A stretch of DNA of 64,000 bases from Mycobacterium sp. 852014-52450_SCH5900713 (GTDB lineage Bacteria > Actinomycetota > Actinomycetes > Mycobacteriales > Mycobacteriaceae), in the NCBI RefSeq assembly GCF_001667075.1, contig NZ_LZIL01000078.1, positions 327,362 through 391,361 on the forward strand. The letters are read 5' to 3'. Position 1 is the stretch's first letter; every line of letters begins with the position of its first letter. The notes below the pieces were generated by a model, which worked only from the letters and a program-made list of their open reading frames with translations, was not told where the DNA came from and made no database searches. The translations under genes and the position numbers were made by a program. Shown piece after piece: positions 44,658-55,197 of this stretch.

Positions 44658-45440
44658 ATGACAGACGCTGATTACGAAACCATCCTGGTCGAGCGTGACG
44701 AGCGCGTCGGCACCATAACCCTGAACAGGCCGAAAGCGCTCAACGCGCTCAACACCCAGGTGATGAACGAAGTGACCAGGGCGGCAACGGAATTCGACAA
44801 CGATCCCGGCATCGGAGCGATCATCATCACGGGTTCGGCCAAGGCGTTCGCGGCCGGTGCCGACATCAAAGAGATGGCCGCCCTGACGTACGCCGAGGCG
44901 TTCGACGCCGACTTCTTTGGCCCCTGGGCCAAACTGGCGGCCGTGCGCACCCCGACCATCGCCGCGGTGGCGGGGCACGCGCTCGGCGGTGGCTGCGAGC
45001 TGGCCATGATGTGCGATGTGCTGATCGCCGCCGACACAGCCAAGTTCGGCCAGCCGGAGATCAAACTCGGTGTGCTGCCCGGCATGGGCGGCTCCCAGCG
45101 CCTCACCCGCGCCATCGGCAAGGCCAAGGCCATGGACCTCATTCTGACCGGGCGCACCATCGACGCCGCCGAAGCCGAACGCAGCGGCCTGGTTTCGCGA
45201 GTGGTGCCCGCCGATGATCTGCTGGCCGAGGCCAAGGCCGTCGCCACCACGATCTCCCAAATGTCACGATCGGCGGCCCGGATGGCCAAGGAGGCCGTCA
45301 ACCGGGCGTTCGAATCCACGCTGTCCGAAGGGCTGCTCTACGAACGTCGCCTCTTCCACTCCACCTTCGCGACGGAGGACCAGTCCGAGGGCATGACGGC
45401 GTTCATCGAGAAGCGCGCGCCCAACTTCACCCACCGGTAG
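44658..45440 (+). CDS. echA8: Enoyl-CoA hydratase EchA8
   Basis: This 260-residue crotonase adds water to trans-2-enoyl-CoA in beta-oxidation. The oxyanion-hole segments are KAFAAGADIKEM and ALGGGCELAMMCD, and both catalytic acids are visible in FGQPEIKLGVLPGMGGSQRL. The C-terminal FHSTFATEDQSEGMTAFIEKR is the classical hydratase ending. The length closely matches the 257 residues I recall for Rv1070c. It forms a pair with echA9 and is followed by the alpha/beta-hydrolase gene 7 bp later, so all three are probably transcribed together. Confidence 0.95.
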   Translation: MTDADYETILVERDERVGTITLNRPKALNALNTQVMNEVTRAATEFDNDPGIGAIIITGSAKAFAAGADIKEMAALTYAEAFDADFFGPWAKLAAVRTPTIAAVAGHALGGGCELAMMCDVLIAADTAKFGQPEIKLGVLPGMGGSQRLTRAIGKAKAMDLILTGRTIDAAEAERSGLVSRVVPADDLLAEAKAVATTISQMSRSAARMAKEAVNRAFESTLSEGLLYERRLFHSTFATEDQSEGMTAFIEKRAPNFTHR

Positions 45441-45447
45441 GCATGCG

Positions 45448-47208
45448 ATGACCGAGCCGGGCACAGCGACGAACACCGAAGCCGGCGGCAACGCGACGGT
45501 CGTCACCGAGGAAGGCGCGCGTCCGGATACCCGGCCGCAGACTCGCGAGCCGCGGTCACCCAAAAAGCCTTGGTGGGTAAGGCATTACACCTTCACCGGC
45601 ACCACGGTGGGCCTCATCTTCATCTGGTTCTCCATGACGCCGTCCCTGCTGCCGCGCGGTGCGTTGTTTCAGGGGCTGGTCAGCGGCATCTCCGGCGCCA
45701 TCGGCTACGGGCTGGGCGTCTTCGCCGTGTGGCTGGTCCGCTACATGCGCGCCAAGGATCACAGTCCACCGCCGCCGCGCTGGGCGTGGAAGGTGCTGAT
45801 TCCGATCGGTGCGCTCGGCATGGTGCTGATGGCCATCTGGTTCCACGTGTGGCAGGACAACGTGCGCGACCTCATGGGCGTACAGCACCTGAAGTGGTAC
45901 GACTACCCGGTGGCCGCGGGCCTTTCGCTGGTGGTGCTGTTCACCCTCGTCGAAATCGGTCAGTTCATCCGTTGGCTGGTCAGGTTCCTGGTCGGCCAGG
46001 TCGACCGCATCGCGCCGTTTCGGTTGTCGGCGACCATCGTGGTGGCGCTGCTGTTGGTGCTCACCATCACCTTGCTCAACGGTGTCGTGCTCAAGTCCGC
46101 GATGCGGACCATGAACAACACCTTCGCCTCGGCGAACAACGAGATGAATCCTGACACTGCGCCGCCGAAGACGCCGTTGCGGTCCGGCGGTCCCGAGTCA
46201 CTGGTGTCGTGGGAATCCCTTGGGCACCAAGGTCGCATCTTCGTGGAAGCCGGCCCGAGGGTTGACCAGCTGGCCGCCTTTAACGGCGCTCCGGCAACCG
46301 AGCCGATCCGGGCCTATGCCGGGCTGAACTCCGCGGACGGCATCACGGCGACCGCCGAGCTGGCGGCGCGCGAGCTGCAGCGCACCGGCGGGCTGCAACG
46401 CGCCGTCGTCGCCGTCGCGACCACCACCGGCACCGGCTGGATCAACGAGGCGGAAGCCGACGCGCTCGAGTACATGTACAACGGCAACACCGCGATCGTC
46501 AGCATGCAGTACTCGTTCCTACCGAGCTGGCTGTCGTTTTTGGTGGACAAGGAGAACGCCCGCCACGCCGGGCAGGCACTGTTCGAGGCCGTCGACCGGT
46601 TGATCCGCCAGATGCCCGAAGCGCAACGCCCCAAGCTCGTCGTGTTCGGCGAGAGTCTGGGATCGTTCGGCGGCGAGGCGCCGTTCATGAGCCTGAACAA
46701 CGTCCTCGCCCGCACCGACGGCGCCTTGTTCAGCGGACCTACATTCCAGAACACCATCTGGACCGACCTGACGTCGACGCGGGACGCCGGTTCCCCGGAG
46801 TGGTTGCCCATCTACAACGACGGCAAAAACGTCCGGTTTGTCGCTCGCCCAAACGATTTGGGGCGCCCGAATTCCGCATGGGACCACCCCCGGGTGGTCT
46901 ATCTGCAACACGCCTCGGATCCGATCGCCTGGTGGTCCCCCGACCTGCTGTTCAGCAAACCGGACTGGCTGCGGGAGCGGCGGGGTTACGACGTGCTGCC
47001 CGAGACCCGCTGGATCCCGGTGGTGACGTTCCTGCAGGTCACGGCGGACATGGCCGTCGCGGTCGACGTCCCCGAGGGCCATGGCCACCACTACGTCGCC
47101 GACGCGGCCGACGGCTGGGCCGCCGTGCTGTCACCGCCGGGTTGGACGCCGGAAAAGACCAACAAGCTACGGCCACTGCTTCATTCGGATGCCTCCTCCA
47201 CCGGGTAG
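45448..47208 (+). CDS. Membrane alpha/beta-hydrolase (Rv1069c-like)
   Basis: This 586-residue protein belongs to the actinobacterial membrane alpha/beta-hydrolase family of Rv1069c. The N-terminal 220 residues carry five membrane helices (FTGTTVGLIFIWFSMTPSLL, then four more). The hydrolase domain follows, with the nucleophile in VVFGESLGSFGG and conserved TGTGWINEAEADALEYMYNG and YLQHASDPIAWWSPDLL. The catalytic His is probably in PEGHGHHY. The substrate is unknown; a lipid is plausible given the membrane location and the echA8/echA9 neighbours. Its stop abuts the rhodanese gene's stop with no gap. Confidence 0.85.
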   Translation: MTEPGTATNTEAGGNATVVTEEGARPDTRPQTREPRSPKKPWWVRHYTFTGTTVGLIFIWFSMTPSLLPRGALFQGLVSGISGAIGYGLGVFAVWLVRYMRAKDHSPPPPRWAWKVLIPIGALGMVLMAIWFHVWQDNVRDLMGVQHLKWYDYPVAAGLSLVVLFTLVEIGQFIRWLVRFLVGQVDRIAPFRLSATIVVALLLVLTITLLNGVVLKSAMRTMNNTFASANNEMNPDTAPPKTPLRSGGPESLVSWESLGHQGRIFVEAGPRVDQLAAFNGAPATEPIRAYAGLNSADGITATAELAARELQRTGGLQRAVVAVATTTGTGWINEAEADALEYMYNGNTAIVSMQYSFLPSWLSFLVDKENARHAGQALFEAVDRLIRQMPEAQRPKLVVFGESLGSFGGEAPFMSLNNVLARTDGALFSGPTFQNTIWTDLTSTRDAGSPEWLPIYNDGKNVRFVARPNDLGRPNSAWDHPRVVYLQHASDPIAWWSPDLLFSKPDWLRERRGYDVLPETRWIPVVTFLQVTADMAVAVDVPEGHGHHYVADAADGWAAVLSPPGWTPEKTNKLRPLLHSDASSTG

Positions 47209-47658
47209 CTAGAGCCAGCGGCGACCGGGGTTGCCGGAGCTGGCGAGCACTCCCGGGCCGGCGTCGTGCGAGCCGGCGCCGGAAAGTTGTTCCAGCACAC
47301 CGGCACCCGCGAGCGCGTGATAGCCGCCGATGACGTCGGTGGCGCGATGCAGGCCGATGTCCAGCAGCGCGGCGGCCGCGAGGCTGGAGGTGTAGCCCTC
47401 CGAGCACACGATCACCCATTCGACGTCGTCGCCGACGGCCTCGGGCAGCTTGGCCTCGCTGGTCGGATCGCAGCGCCACTCCAACACGTTGCGTTCGATC
47501 ACCAGCGCGCCGGGGATCGCACCCTCGCGGAAGCGCTGCGCCTGCGGCCGGATGTCGACGAGCACCGCCCCGCGCCGCAGCGCATCGGGCACCTCGGCGG
47601 CGGGAAGGCGACGGTAGCGGCGCCGGGCGGATCTCAACACGACATCGATGCGGCTCAT
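47209..47658 (-). CDS. Rhodanese-like sulfurtransferase
   Basis: This 149-residue single-domain rhodanese is the counterpart of Rv1066. The domain runs from LPAAEVPDALRRGAVLVDIRP to IGGYHALAGAGV, and the active-site Cys85 sits in VIVCSEGYTSS, a six-residue active loop typical of thiosulfate-type sulfurtransferases. It would carry persulfide sulfur. ATG 47658 overlaps the stop of the cysteine dioxygenase gene (TGATG), so translation of the two is coupled. The final 25 residues are Gly/Ser-rich. Confidence 0.88.
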   Translation of the reverse strand: MSRIDVVLRSARRRYRRLPAAEVPDALRRGAVLVDIRPQAQRFREGAIPGALVIERNVLEWRCDPTSEAKLPEAVGDDVEWVIVCSEGYTSSLAAAALLDIGLHRATDVIGGYHALAGAGVLEQLSGAGSHDAGPGVLASSGNPGRRWL

Positions 47659-48254
47659 CACGGTCCTTCCGGTTGGTCGGTCAGTTCGGTGCGCTGGCGG
47701 CGCAACCGATTTCGGCCGGTGACCTCGTAGTAGGACATCGCGGTCAGCGGCGGCGAGTAAGCGTGCACGCTGAGCGAAGGCGTCACCGGCTCTCGGACGG
47801 TGCCCGACAGGCCCGAGACCGGCACCGTCACGGGTCGCGGCGCCCACACCACGTCATGCACCCAGCCCAGCGGAAACCCGGCCTGATCGCCCGCGTCGAG
47901 CCGGCGACGCCGCAGGGCCCGGCCGTCCCAACGAAATTCGTTGAGCGACCCGGACAGGACCGTCAGCGCGCCCAGGGACCCACCGTGGTCGTGCAGTTCG
48001 GTGTGATGACCGGGAACCCAGCTGATTAGCCAGACGTCCAGCTCCTCGTCACCGTGGATGCGGGTGAACCAGCGGCGCGACTCGGGTATTCCGCCCGGCG
48101 GCAGCAGGTGGTCGCAGCGTCCGCTCAGCACGTCGTCGGCGGCCTGGTCGGTGGCTTGCAGGAGGTCGGGAACCCGCAGGCGGGTCGGTCCCGACGATGG
48201 GGACGAAACGGTGCGCGGGCGCAACGCAGCCGGAGCGGCAAGAGGCAAAGACAT
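47658..48254 (-). CDS. Cysteine dioxygenase-type cupin
   Basis: This 198-residue cupin is the counterpart of Rv1065. Iron-binding histidines appear as His88 and His90 in HTELHDHGGS and His133 in LGWVHDVV, as in cysteine dioxygenases, which oxidise cysteine to its sulfinate. The surrounding GALTVLSGSLNEFRW is typical of the family. ATG 48254 is preceded by GGAG at good spacing. It heads a two-gene operon with the rhodanese, a sensible pairing for cysteine sulfur disposal. It diverges from the lipoprotein gene at 48366. Confidence 0.85.
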   Translation of the reverse strand: MSLPLAAPAALRPRTVSSPSSGPTRLRVPDLLQATDQAADDVLSGRCDHLLPPGGIPESRRWFTRIHGDEELDVWLISWVPGHHTELHDHGGSLGALTVLSGSLNEFRWDGRALRRRRLDAGDQAGFPLGWVHDVVWAPRPVTVPVSGLSGTVREPVTPSLSVHAYSPPLTAMSYYEVTGRNRLRRQRTELTDQPEGP

Positions 48255-48353
48255 GGTGGAGCTCCACAAAGAAGGATCGGACAGGCGGCGGCGTGTTACG
48301 GCCGACAACACTCGCAAAATCCGAAGCGCTCCATCACGGCCGCCAGTGTTGCA

Positions 48354-48359
48354 TAGATT
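48354..48359 (+). promoter_or_regulatory. Predicted -10 element (TAGATT) of leaderless lpqV transcript
   Basis: TAGATT is followed by gagagg and the GTG start at 48366. The six-base spacing fits transcription starting at the start codon. Confidence 0.5.
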
Positions 48360-48365
48360 GAGAGG

Positions 48366-48809
48366 GTGCGCTGGTGCGGTCAACGGCCCCGACTGTGGGG
48401 CACGCTCCTCGTGGCGGCCGGATTATTGGCGGCTACGGGATGCTCGCCTGACGCCCCGAGCGGTAAGCCCGCGTCCTCATCTGCGCGGCCGGCGGACCTA
48501 CCGGGCCGCCCCGCTGCGGCGCCGCCGGGCGCCATCGGTATGTCGCCGGCGGGCGTGACGACCAGGGTCGACGTGCCCGCGAATTCGACCGAGGAAGAGT
48601 ATTACCAGGCCTGTCACGCCGCAAAACTGTGGATGGACGCCCAGCCCAAGACCGGTCAGCCGCTGCTCGAGCCCTATCTGGCGATGGTCCAGGCCGCCCC
48701 GTCGGGCACCGCGGGCAGCTGGAATGCCCGCTGGGCGGATCTGACGCCGGCCCGGCAGGCGGCCGTGATCACCGCCGCGCGCGCCGCCGCCGGCGACGAA
48801 TGCGGCTAG
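48366..48809 (+). CDS. lpqV: Lipoprotein LpqV
   Basis: This 147-residue exported lipoprotein is the counterpart of Rv1064c. The signal peptide (LWGTLLVAAGLLAATGC) ends in the lipobox A-T-G-C, with Cys26 as the lipidated residue. A Pro/Ser/Ala-rich linker follows. The globular part from about residue 70 (TEEEYYQACHAAKLWMDAQP) is helical, with two cysteines that may pair (QACHA and the final DECG). The function is unknown. The GTG start is supported by the leaderless spacing from TAGATT. Confidence 0.9.
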   Translation: MRWCGQRPRLWGTLLVAAGLLAATGCSPDAPSGKPASSSARPADLPGRPAAAPPGAIGMSPAGVTTRVDVPANSTEEEYYQACHAAKLWMDAQPKTGQPLLEPYLAMVQAAPSGTAGSWNARWADLTPARQAAVITAARAAAGDECG

Positions 48810-48899
48810 CGCTTTCGAACTGCTGCGCGATTGAACTCACGGGTAGAGAAAGTGCCAACCCGGCCGGTGCAATACCGCTCCGCCGCGCAAAATGAAGAG

Positions 48900-49979
48900 A
48901 TGCCGGACGGACCTGGCGGAGTCATCGCGCGCCGATCGTCACCGACGCGCGTCGCGTTGGCGCTGGGCAGCGGCGGGGCCCGCGGCTACGCCCACATCGG
49001 GGTGATCGACGCGCTGCGCGCCCGTGACTACGAGATCGTGGGGATCGCGGGCTCGTCGATGGGCGCGCTGGTCGGCGGTTTGGAGGCGGCCGGTCGTCGC
49101 GACGAGTTCGCCGACTGGGCGAAGTCCCTGACGCAGCGCACCATTCTGCGCCTGCTGGACTTCTCGATCAGCGCGGCCGGGGTGATGCGGGCCGAGAAAA
49201 TCCTGGACGCGGTGCGCGACATCCTCGGCCCCCTCGACATCGAGCAGCTGCCCATCCCCTTCACCGCGGTGGCAACGGACTTGTTGACCGGCAAGTCGGT
49301 GTGGTTCCAGCGCGGTCCGATCGACGCGGCGATCCGTGCCTCCATCGCCATACCGGGCGTGATCGCGCCACACGAGGTCGACGGGCGGCTGTTGGCCGAC
49401 GGGGGCATCCTGGACCCGCTGCCGATGGCCCCGCTGTCGGCAATCAACGCAGACGTGACCATCGCGGTGAGCCTGTCCGGCAGCGAGGCGATCGCCAACC
49501 GCGAGGGCGAGGCCGGGGTGACCGCCGAATGGTTGAACCGCATGGTGCGCAGCACCTCCGCGCTGCTCGACACCTCCGCGGCCCGGTCGCTGCTCGATCG
49601 CCCGACCGCGCGCGCCGTCCTGGGCAGATTCGGCGCTTCCCCCGCGGAAGCGGACAGCTGGTCGGACGGTGCGGACGTCGCGGAGCCCGCTGCCGGGGAT
49701 GACGCGGCCGACGTACTGGCCGACGCCGCACCCGAGATCCCGAAGCTGGGCAGCTTCGAGGTGATGAACCGGACGATCGACATCGCCCAGGCGGCGCTGG
49801 CGCGCCATACGCTGGCGGTCTACCCGCCCGACCTGTTGATCGAGGTCCCGCGCTCGGTCTGCCGGGGACTGGAGTTCCACCGGGCGGCCGAGGTGATCGC
49901 CGTCGGCCGTGCGCTGGCGGACGAGGCCCTGGACGCCTTCGAGAACGAAAGAAACACGCCACCGCCGCCCGAAAGCTGA
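48900..49979 (+). CDS. Patatin-like phospholipase (RssA/NTE type)
   Basis: This 359-residue patatin is the counterpart of Rv1063c. The catalytic dyad is Ser in GIAGSSMGALVGG and Asp in LLADGGILDP; the oxyanion loop is LGSGGARGYAHIG. It would hydrolyse acyl esters of phospholipids or similar lipids. ATG 48900 falls just after GAAGAG. The C-terminal half beyond residue 210 is variable and contains an acidic insertion (DGADVAEPAAGDDAADVLAD). It converges on a second, unrelated-looking patatin at 50012, with 32 bp between stops. Confidence 0.9.
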   Translation: MPDGPGGVIARRSSPTRVALALGSGGARGYAHIGVIDALRARDYEIVGIAGSSMGALVGGLEAAGRRDEFADWAKSLTQRTILRLLDFSISAAGVMRAEKILDAVRDILGPLDIEQLPIPFTAVATDLLTGKSVWFQRGPIDAAIRASIAIPGVIAPHEVDGRLLADGGILDPLPMAPLSAINADVTIAVSLSGSEAIANREGEAGVTAEWLNRMVRSTSALLDTSAARSLLDRPTARAVLGRFGASPAEADSWSDGADVAEPAAGDDAADVLADAAPEIPKLGSFEVMNRTIDIAQAALARHTLAVYPPDLLIEVPRSVCRGLEFHRAAEVIAVGRALADEALDAFENERNTPPPPES

Positions 49980-50011
49980 AACCCGTACTGCGCGTTACCG
50001 TCCCGGCCCGA

Positions 50012-50881
50012 TCAGACGCCCAGGAAGCGCGCGACGCCTCGGGCTTCGCGGCGGCCCTGCTCGCGTCCGGCCAGTGCCGACGCGACGCGACAGGCCGGGT
50101 CCAACGGGTTGGGCCCGAAGGCCGCCAGCGAGTCGGCGTCCGCGAACACCGTGAACGTCGCGCCCGTGAAGGCGGAGATCTCCGCGGCCGGCCCGTCGCC
50201 GAACGCCGAGGGCGCGTCCACGCCCGAGGGCACCAGCACCACCGCCGTGTCGCAGTCACCGGCCGCGCCGAGGTTGACCGAGCTGGCGACCCCGCCGTCC
50301 ATGTAGCGCCGGCCCGCGATCGCGACGGGGGGCCACGCCCCAGGGACCGCGCAGCTGGCCGCCACCGCGTCGACGAGGTCGACGCCGGATTCGCGATCGA
50401 AAACCACCAATTCGCCGGTGTCCACGTCGATCGCGGTGATCCGCAGCGCCCGATCGGGCCAGTGGTGCGACGGCAGGCGCTGGGCGATCACCTTGAGGCG
50501 CACCGGCGGCGGAACGGTTTTCGTCGACAACGCCACAGCCCCGATCCGCTGCATCTGCTGCCGGGTCTTGTTCGACGGGTCCGCACAGGGCTCCGCCAAC
50601 GCAGCCAGGAACATCTCGGTGATCTCCTCCACGTCGACCCCGGAATCGATCTCGGCCGATGATTCGGCGATCTGCCGGTCGAACAGCACGTCAAGCGTGC
50701 TGCCGCTGCCGATCTGCGCGGCCACCACGGAGCCCGCCGAGGTCCCCACCAGCACGTCCGAACCCAGCAACAGCCCGGCCGCTGCCGGCGACACGTCGGC
50801 GATGCCGCGCAAAACTCCTGTCTCCCACGCTATTCCCGCTATTCCTCCACCCGCCAGCACAAGCGCTCGTCTGGTTGTCAC
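50012..50881 (-). CDS. Patatin-like phospholipase (Rv1062-like)
   Basis: This second patatin, about 289 residues, is the counterpart of Rv1062. The oxyanion loop is LVLAGGGIAGIAWETG, the nucleophile is in DVLVGTSAGSVVAAQI, and the dyad Asp is in RRYMDGGVASSVNLG. GTG 50881 (VTTRRALVLAGGG) is chosen from the remembered Rv1062 start; GTG 50887 would add two residues. The sequence differs widely from the neighbouring patatin outside the motifs, so they are not a recent duplication. It lies 30 bp after the glutamine amidotransferase start. Confidence 0.88.
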   Translation of the reverse strand: MTTRRALVLAGGGIAGIAWETGVLRGIADVSPAAAGLLLGSDVLVGTSAGSVVAAQIGSGSTLDVLFDRQIAESSAEIDSGVDVEEITEMFLAALAEPCADPSNKTRQQMQRIGAVALSTKTVPPPVRLKVIAQRLPSHHWPDRALRITAIDVDTGELVVFDRESGVDLVDAVAASCAVPGAWPPVAIAGRRYMDGGVASSVNLGAAGDCDTAVVLVPSGVDAPSAFGDGPAAEISAFTGATFTVFADADSLAAFGPNPLDPACRVASALAGREQGRREARGVARFLGV

Positions 50882-50911
50882 GCCCACCCACTCTGCCAGG
50901 ACGACATTGGG

Positions 50912-51796
50912 CTAGCGGCGGCCACTCGGTAACGCGTGTTGCGATTCCTGCACCCGCGCGCTCAGCTCCTCCCGGCGCAGCAGGTGGGCGGGCGGGTCGG
51001 GCAGTATCAGACCGCGGTCGACTTGCAGCGCGGCGTCGACGTGGACCAGCTCACCCGGCTCGAGCAGCCGCCAGCGGGGGTCGTCGTCCATGCGTTCGGT
51101 GGCGAACACCACCGACGGGCGCGTGCACAGATGTTCCGACCGGGCGTGAATTCGCTTGGTGCGCAAGTCGAATTCCGGGCCCCGGGCGGGGGCATCGTCG
51201 GACCGATCCAAGACGTACAGTTCATGGGTTTCGGGATACCGCAGCGCCCACATGTCGGTCGCCGTGCTCAGTAGCACGTTGACCGCATAGATCGGCACGT
51301 TGGCGGCGAGCCATGTCATGGCATCGGTCAGGCCCGCGGTCACGTCACCGTTCAGCGCCCGGATCGAGGCGGTGATCAACGCGAACACCCGCTCGGAATC
51401 GGTGTCGCCCAGGACCAGGTCGCCGGTGCCGACTTCGCGCAGCCGTTCGCCGAGAACGTCCAGCCCCTCCAGCACGCCGTTGTGCGCAAAGATCCTGCCG
51501 TCCTGCAGGAACGGGTGGGTGTTGCGAACGTCGAGCGCACCGGTCGTGGCGTAACGCACGTGCGCGATGAAGGTGGTGCCGGTCAACTCGTGGGCTTCGG
51601 TGGCGAAGGCGGCATCCTCCCAGGCCGCCATGGGTTGCTTGTCCAGCTGCGGCCGGCCACGCTCGTCGAACACCCCCAGACCCGTGCCGTCCGGGTTCCT
51701 TCTGCTCTGATCGGCGAGGCTGTCGGGAGCGTCCAACAACCAAAACGTCGCGGTGCAAACGTCAGTCCCGGCGTGCAGCCCGAATAGTCGACACAT
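50912..51796 (-). CDS. Class II glutamine amidotransferase domain protein
   Basis: This 294-residue N-terminal-nucleophile amidotransferase is the counterpart of Rv1061. The nucleophile is Cys2, directly after the initiator Met (MCRLFGLHAG). RRNPDGTGLGVFDE, IAHVRYATTGALDVRNTHPF, FAHNGVLEGL and LGDTDSERVFALI are the class II GATase motifs. No synthetase domain is attached; it resembles YafJ/EgtC-type proteins. A gamma-glutamyl hydrolase role such as EgtC's is possible but not shown. TACCGT lies 7 bases before the ATG, suggesting a leaderless transcript. Confidence 0.88.
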   Translation of the reverse strand: MCRLFGLHAGTDVCTATFWLLDAPDSLADQSRRNPDGTGLGVFDERGRPQLDKQPMAAWEDAAFATEAHELTGTTFIAHVRYATTGALDVRNTHPFLQDGRIFAHNGVLEGLDVLGERLREVGTGDLVLGDTDSERVFALITASIRALNGDVTAGLTDAMTWLAANVPIYAVNVLLSTATDMWALRYPETHELYVLDRSDDAPARGPEFDLRTKRIHARSEHLCTRPSVVFATERMDDDPRWRLLEPGELVHVDAALQVDRGLILPDPPAHLLRREELSARVQESQHALPSGRR

Positions 51797-51803
51797 GGCC
51801 TCG

Positions 51804-51809
51804 ACGGTA
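51804..51809 (-). promoter_or_regulatory. Predicted -10 element (TACCGT) of leaderless amidotransferase transcript
   Basis: On the minus strand TACCGT is followed by cgaggcc and the ATG at 51796. A leaderless start also fixes the nucleophilic Cys at position 2, as the enzyme class requires. Confidence 0.5.
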
Positions 51810-51816
51810 CCCAGTT

Positions 51817-52290
51817 TCAGTGAGTCAACGCGCCGGCGAGGTCGCCCAGCACTTGGCTCGCGTAGCGCTTCCACAGCATCCCGAAGAGCGGCAGGCCCGG
51901 TGCGGACAGGACGGATTTCGGGTAAATGGCCCAGCGCCAGGTGATCTCGGTGCCGCCATCGGCCGGGGTAAAGATCCACTCACCGGTGACCGAGCCGACC
52001 AGCAGCGCCATTGGACCGTGGATCTGGGTGAGCCGGTAGCCGAACGATCGTGGCGGGTCGACACTGGTCAGGTCTTCGCGCGCCCTGCCGCCGCCGGCGA
52101 GGATGATGGTGCGGCTCTGACCCGCTGCGTCCCAGGCGCCGGTCTGGTCCCGCACCTCCTTGATCGGCGGTATCGGCCCGTACCGGCGGCCGAAGATCTC
52201 GGGCAGCGGGATGGGCAGCGTGCCGTGAAACGCCGCGTCGGGCGCGACGGGCACCACGTGCGATTGTTCGACGACAAGCGGCTGGGACAT
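51817..52290 (-). CDS. SRPBCC (polyketide cyclase-like) family protein
   Basis: This 157-residue START-fold protein matches Rv1060 in length and position. It opens with VVEQSHVVPVAPDAAFHGTLPIPLPEIFGRRYG, the usual strand-helix start (here quoted by residues 6-38 only in part), and ends in a long helix YASQVLGDLAGALTH. It carries no catalytic signature and probably binds a hydrophobic ligand. It lies 41 bp after fadD14 in the same direction, which hints at a lipid-related role. The amidotransferase starts 20 bp downstream. Confidence 0.8.
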   Translation of the reverse strand: MSQPLVVEQSHVVPVAPDAAFHGTLPIPLPEIFGRRYGPIPPIKEVRDQTGAWDAAGQSRTIILAGGGRAREDLTSVDPPRSFGYRLTQIHGPMALLVGSVTGEWIFTPADGGTEITWRWAIYPKSVLSAPGLPLFGMLWKRYASQVLGDLAGALTH

Positions 52291-52331
52291 GGGGTTCCTT
52301 CCTGCCCTGGGTTATTCGCGGAGACGCGCGC

Positions 52332-53963
<1,632 letters not shown>

Positions 53964-54108
53964 TGAGGTACCGCCTTTGGATCCCGGCGCAGCGTCGCCT
54001 GATGTCAATCCTCGAGAAACGGCGTGACCGCATCCCGGGCCGGTGGCGATGAGCCGCCAGCAGCCTCCACCCTAAGCCCGAGTTCGGCGCCGGCGTCAGG
54101 CAATCACC

Positions 54109-55197
54109 CTAGGCGAGTACGGGTTCCCGCTGAGCCAATGCGGGCAGCCGGGTGGTCGACGCCTCAGCCGGTCCCCCGCCCGCGGCGATCGGCACGACGG
54201 TGACCACACCGGAATGGCCGGCGATGTAGAGGTACCTGCCGTCGGGGCTCTCGACCACGCAGGATGAGTGGTTCACCGCCCCGATGTCGGCGATGACGTC
54301 GTGGGTTCGCGTGCAGACCACGGCAACGCGGTCGTCGCTGACCAAGTAGGCGCGGCGGCCGTCGCGGCTGAGCGCCAAACGGGTGAGCGGGCCGGCGAGC
54401 TCGCTGAGCTTGCGGGTTCCGGTGATCTTGCGGGCCCGGGTGTCGATCACGTCGAGCACCGCACCGACGACGGGGCCGCAACTGGCCACAAAGGCCGTGG
54501 CGCCGTCGTTGCTCAGCGCGACGTCGCGAATCGGCAAACCCAGCTCGTAGGCGCCGACGACGCGGGATTCGGCGCCGGCCCGGCCGTCGGACTGCGCCCC
54601 GGTCTCGATGACGACGAGTTCGCCGCCGGACGGCCCGTTGGTGGCGGCGTAGAGGTGGCGCCCGTCGGTGCTGATGCGCACGCAATCCGCGGTGGTGCCG
54701 GGTGTCGCGTCGAGTCCGATCACTTCGAAGTCATCCGTGGTGGTGTCCATGACCGCGACGTCGGCGCCGCGGGCGCCGTTGCGGCTGGCGTAGACGAACC
54801 TCCCGTCGGCGCTGACGGTCAGATCGCTCACGCGGTCGGCCAGCGGATGGGTCGCGATCCGCGCGTTCGTGGCGAGGTCGACGACGTCGATGGAGTCATA
54901 TGAGGACGACGCGGTGCTGATGTAGGCGCGCGGGGAGGCCCCGCCGCTCACGGCGATCGCGAACGGTTCGTCGATGCCCGTGATTGTCTGCACCACCCGA
55001 CGCGCATCGGCGTCGAGGATCGAGACCGTGTCGCGGCCGTGATTCGCCACCACCAGCCGAGTGCCGTCGGGACTGACGCCGATGTCGCTGATGGGACCGT
55101 TTCGCACCGGGATCTGAACCACCGGGGCGTCGTCGAATCCGAACAACCGCTCGTCTCGATCGTCCTGGAAGGCCTTGCGGTCGTTTATACCGCTCAC
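54109..55197 (-). CDS. Seven-bladed beta-propeller protein (Rv1057-like)
   Basis: This 362-residue protein consists almost wholly of YVTN/WD-like beta-propeller repeats; each blade shows a (V/L)SPDG(T/R)xLYVA-type core (GVSPDGTRLVVAN, TVSADGRFVYASRN, RISTDGRHLYAATN, ALSNDGATAFVAS, ALSRDGRRAYLVS, VESPDGRYLYIAG). No signal peptide is visible. In M. tuberculosis Rv1057 is induced by envelope stress through MprAB, TrcRS and SigE; its molecular role is unknown. GTG 55197 is chosen for the AAAGGCGG site in front. It is slightly shorter than my memory of Rv1057 (393 residues). Confidence 0.88.
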   Translation of the reverse strand: MSGINDRKAFQDDRDERLFGFDDAPVVQIPVRNGPISDIGVSPDGTRLVVANHGRDTVSILDADARRVVQTITGIDEPFAIAVSGGASPRAYISTASSSYDSIDVVDLATNARIATHPLADRVSDLTVSADGRFVYASRNGARGADVAVMDTTTDDFEVIGLDATPGTTADCVRISTDGRHLYAATNGPSGGELVVIETGAQSDGRAGAESRVVGAYELGLPIRDVALSNDGATAFVASCGPVVGAVLDVIDTRARKITGTRKLSELAGPLTRLALSRDGRRAYLVSDDRVAVVCTRTHDVIADIGAVNHSSCVVESPDGRYLYIAGHSGVVTVVPIAAGGGPAEASTTRLPALAQREPVLA

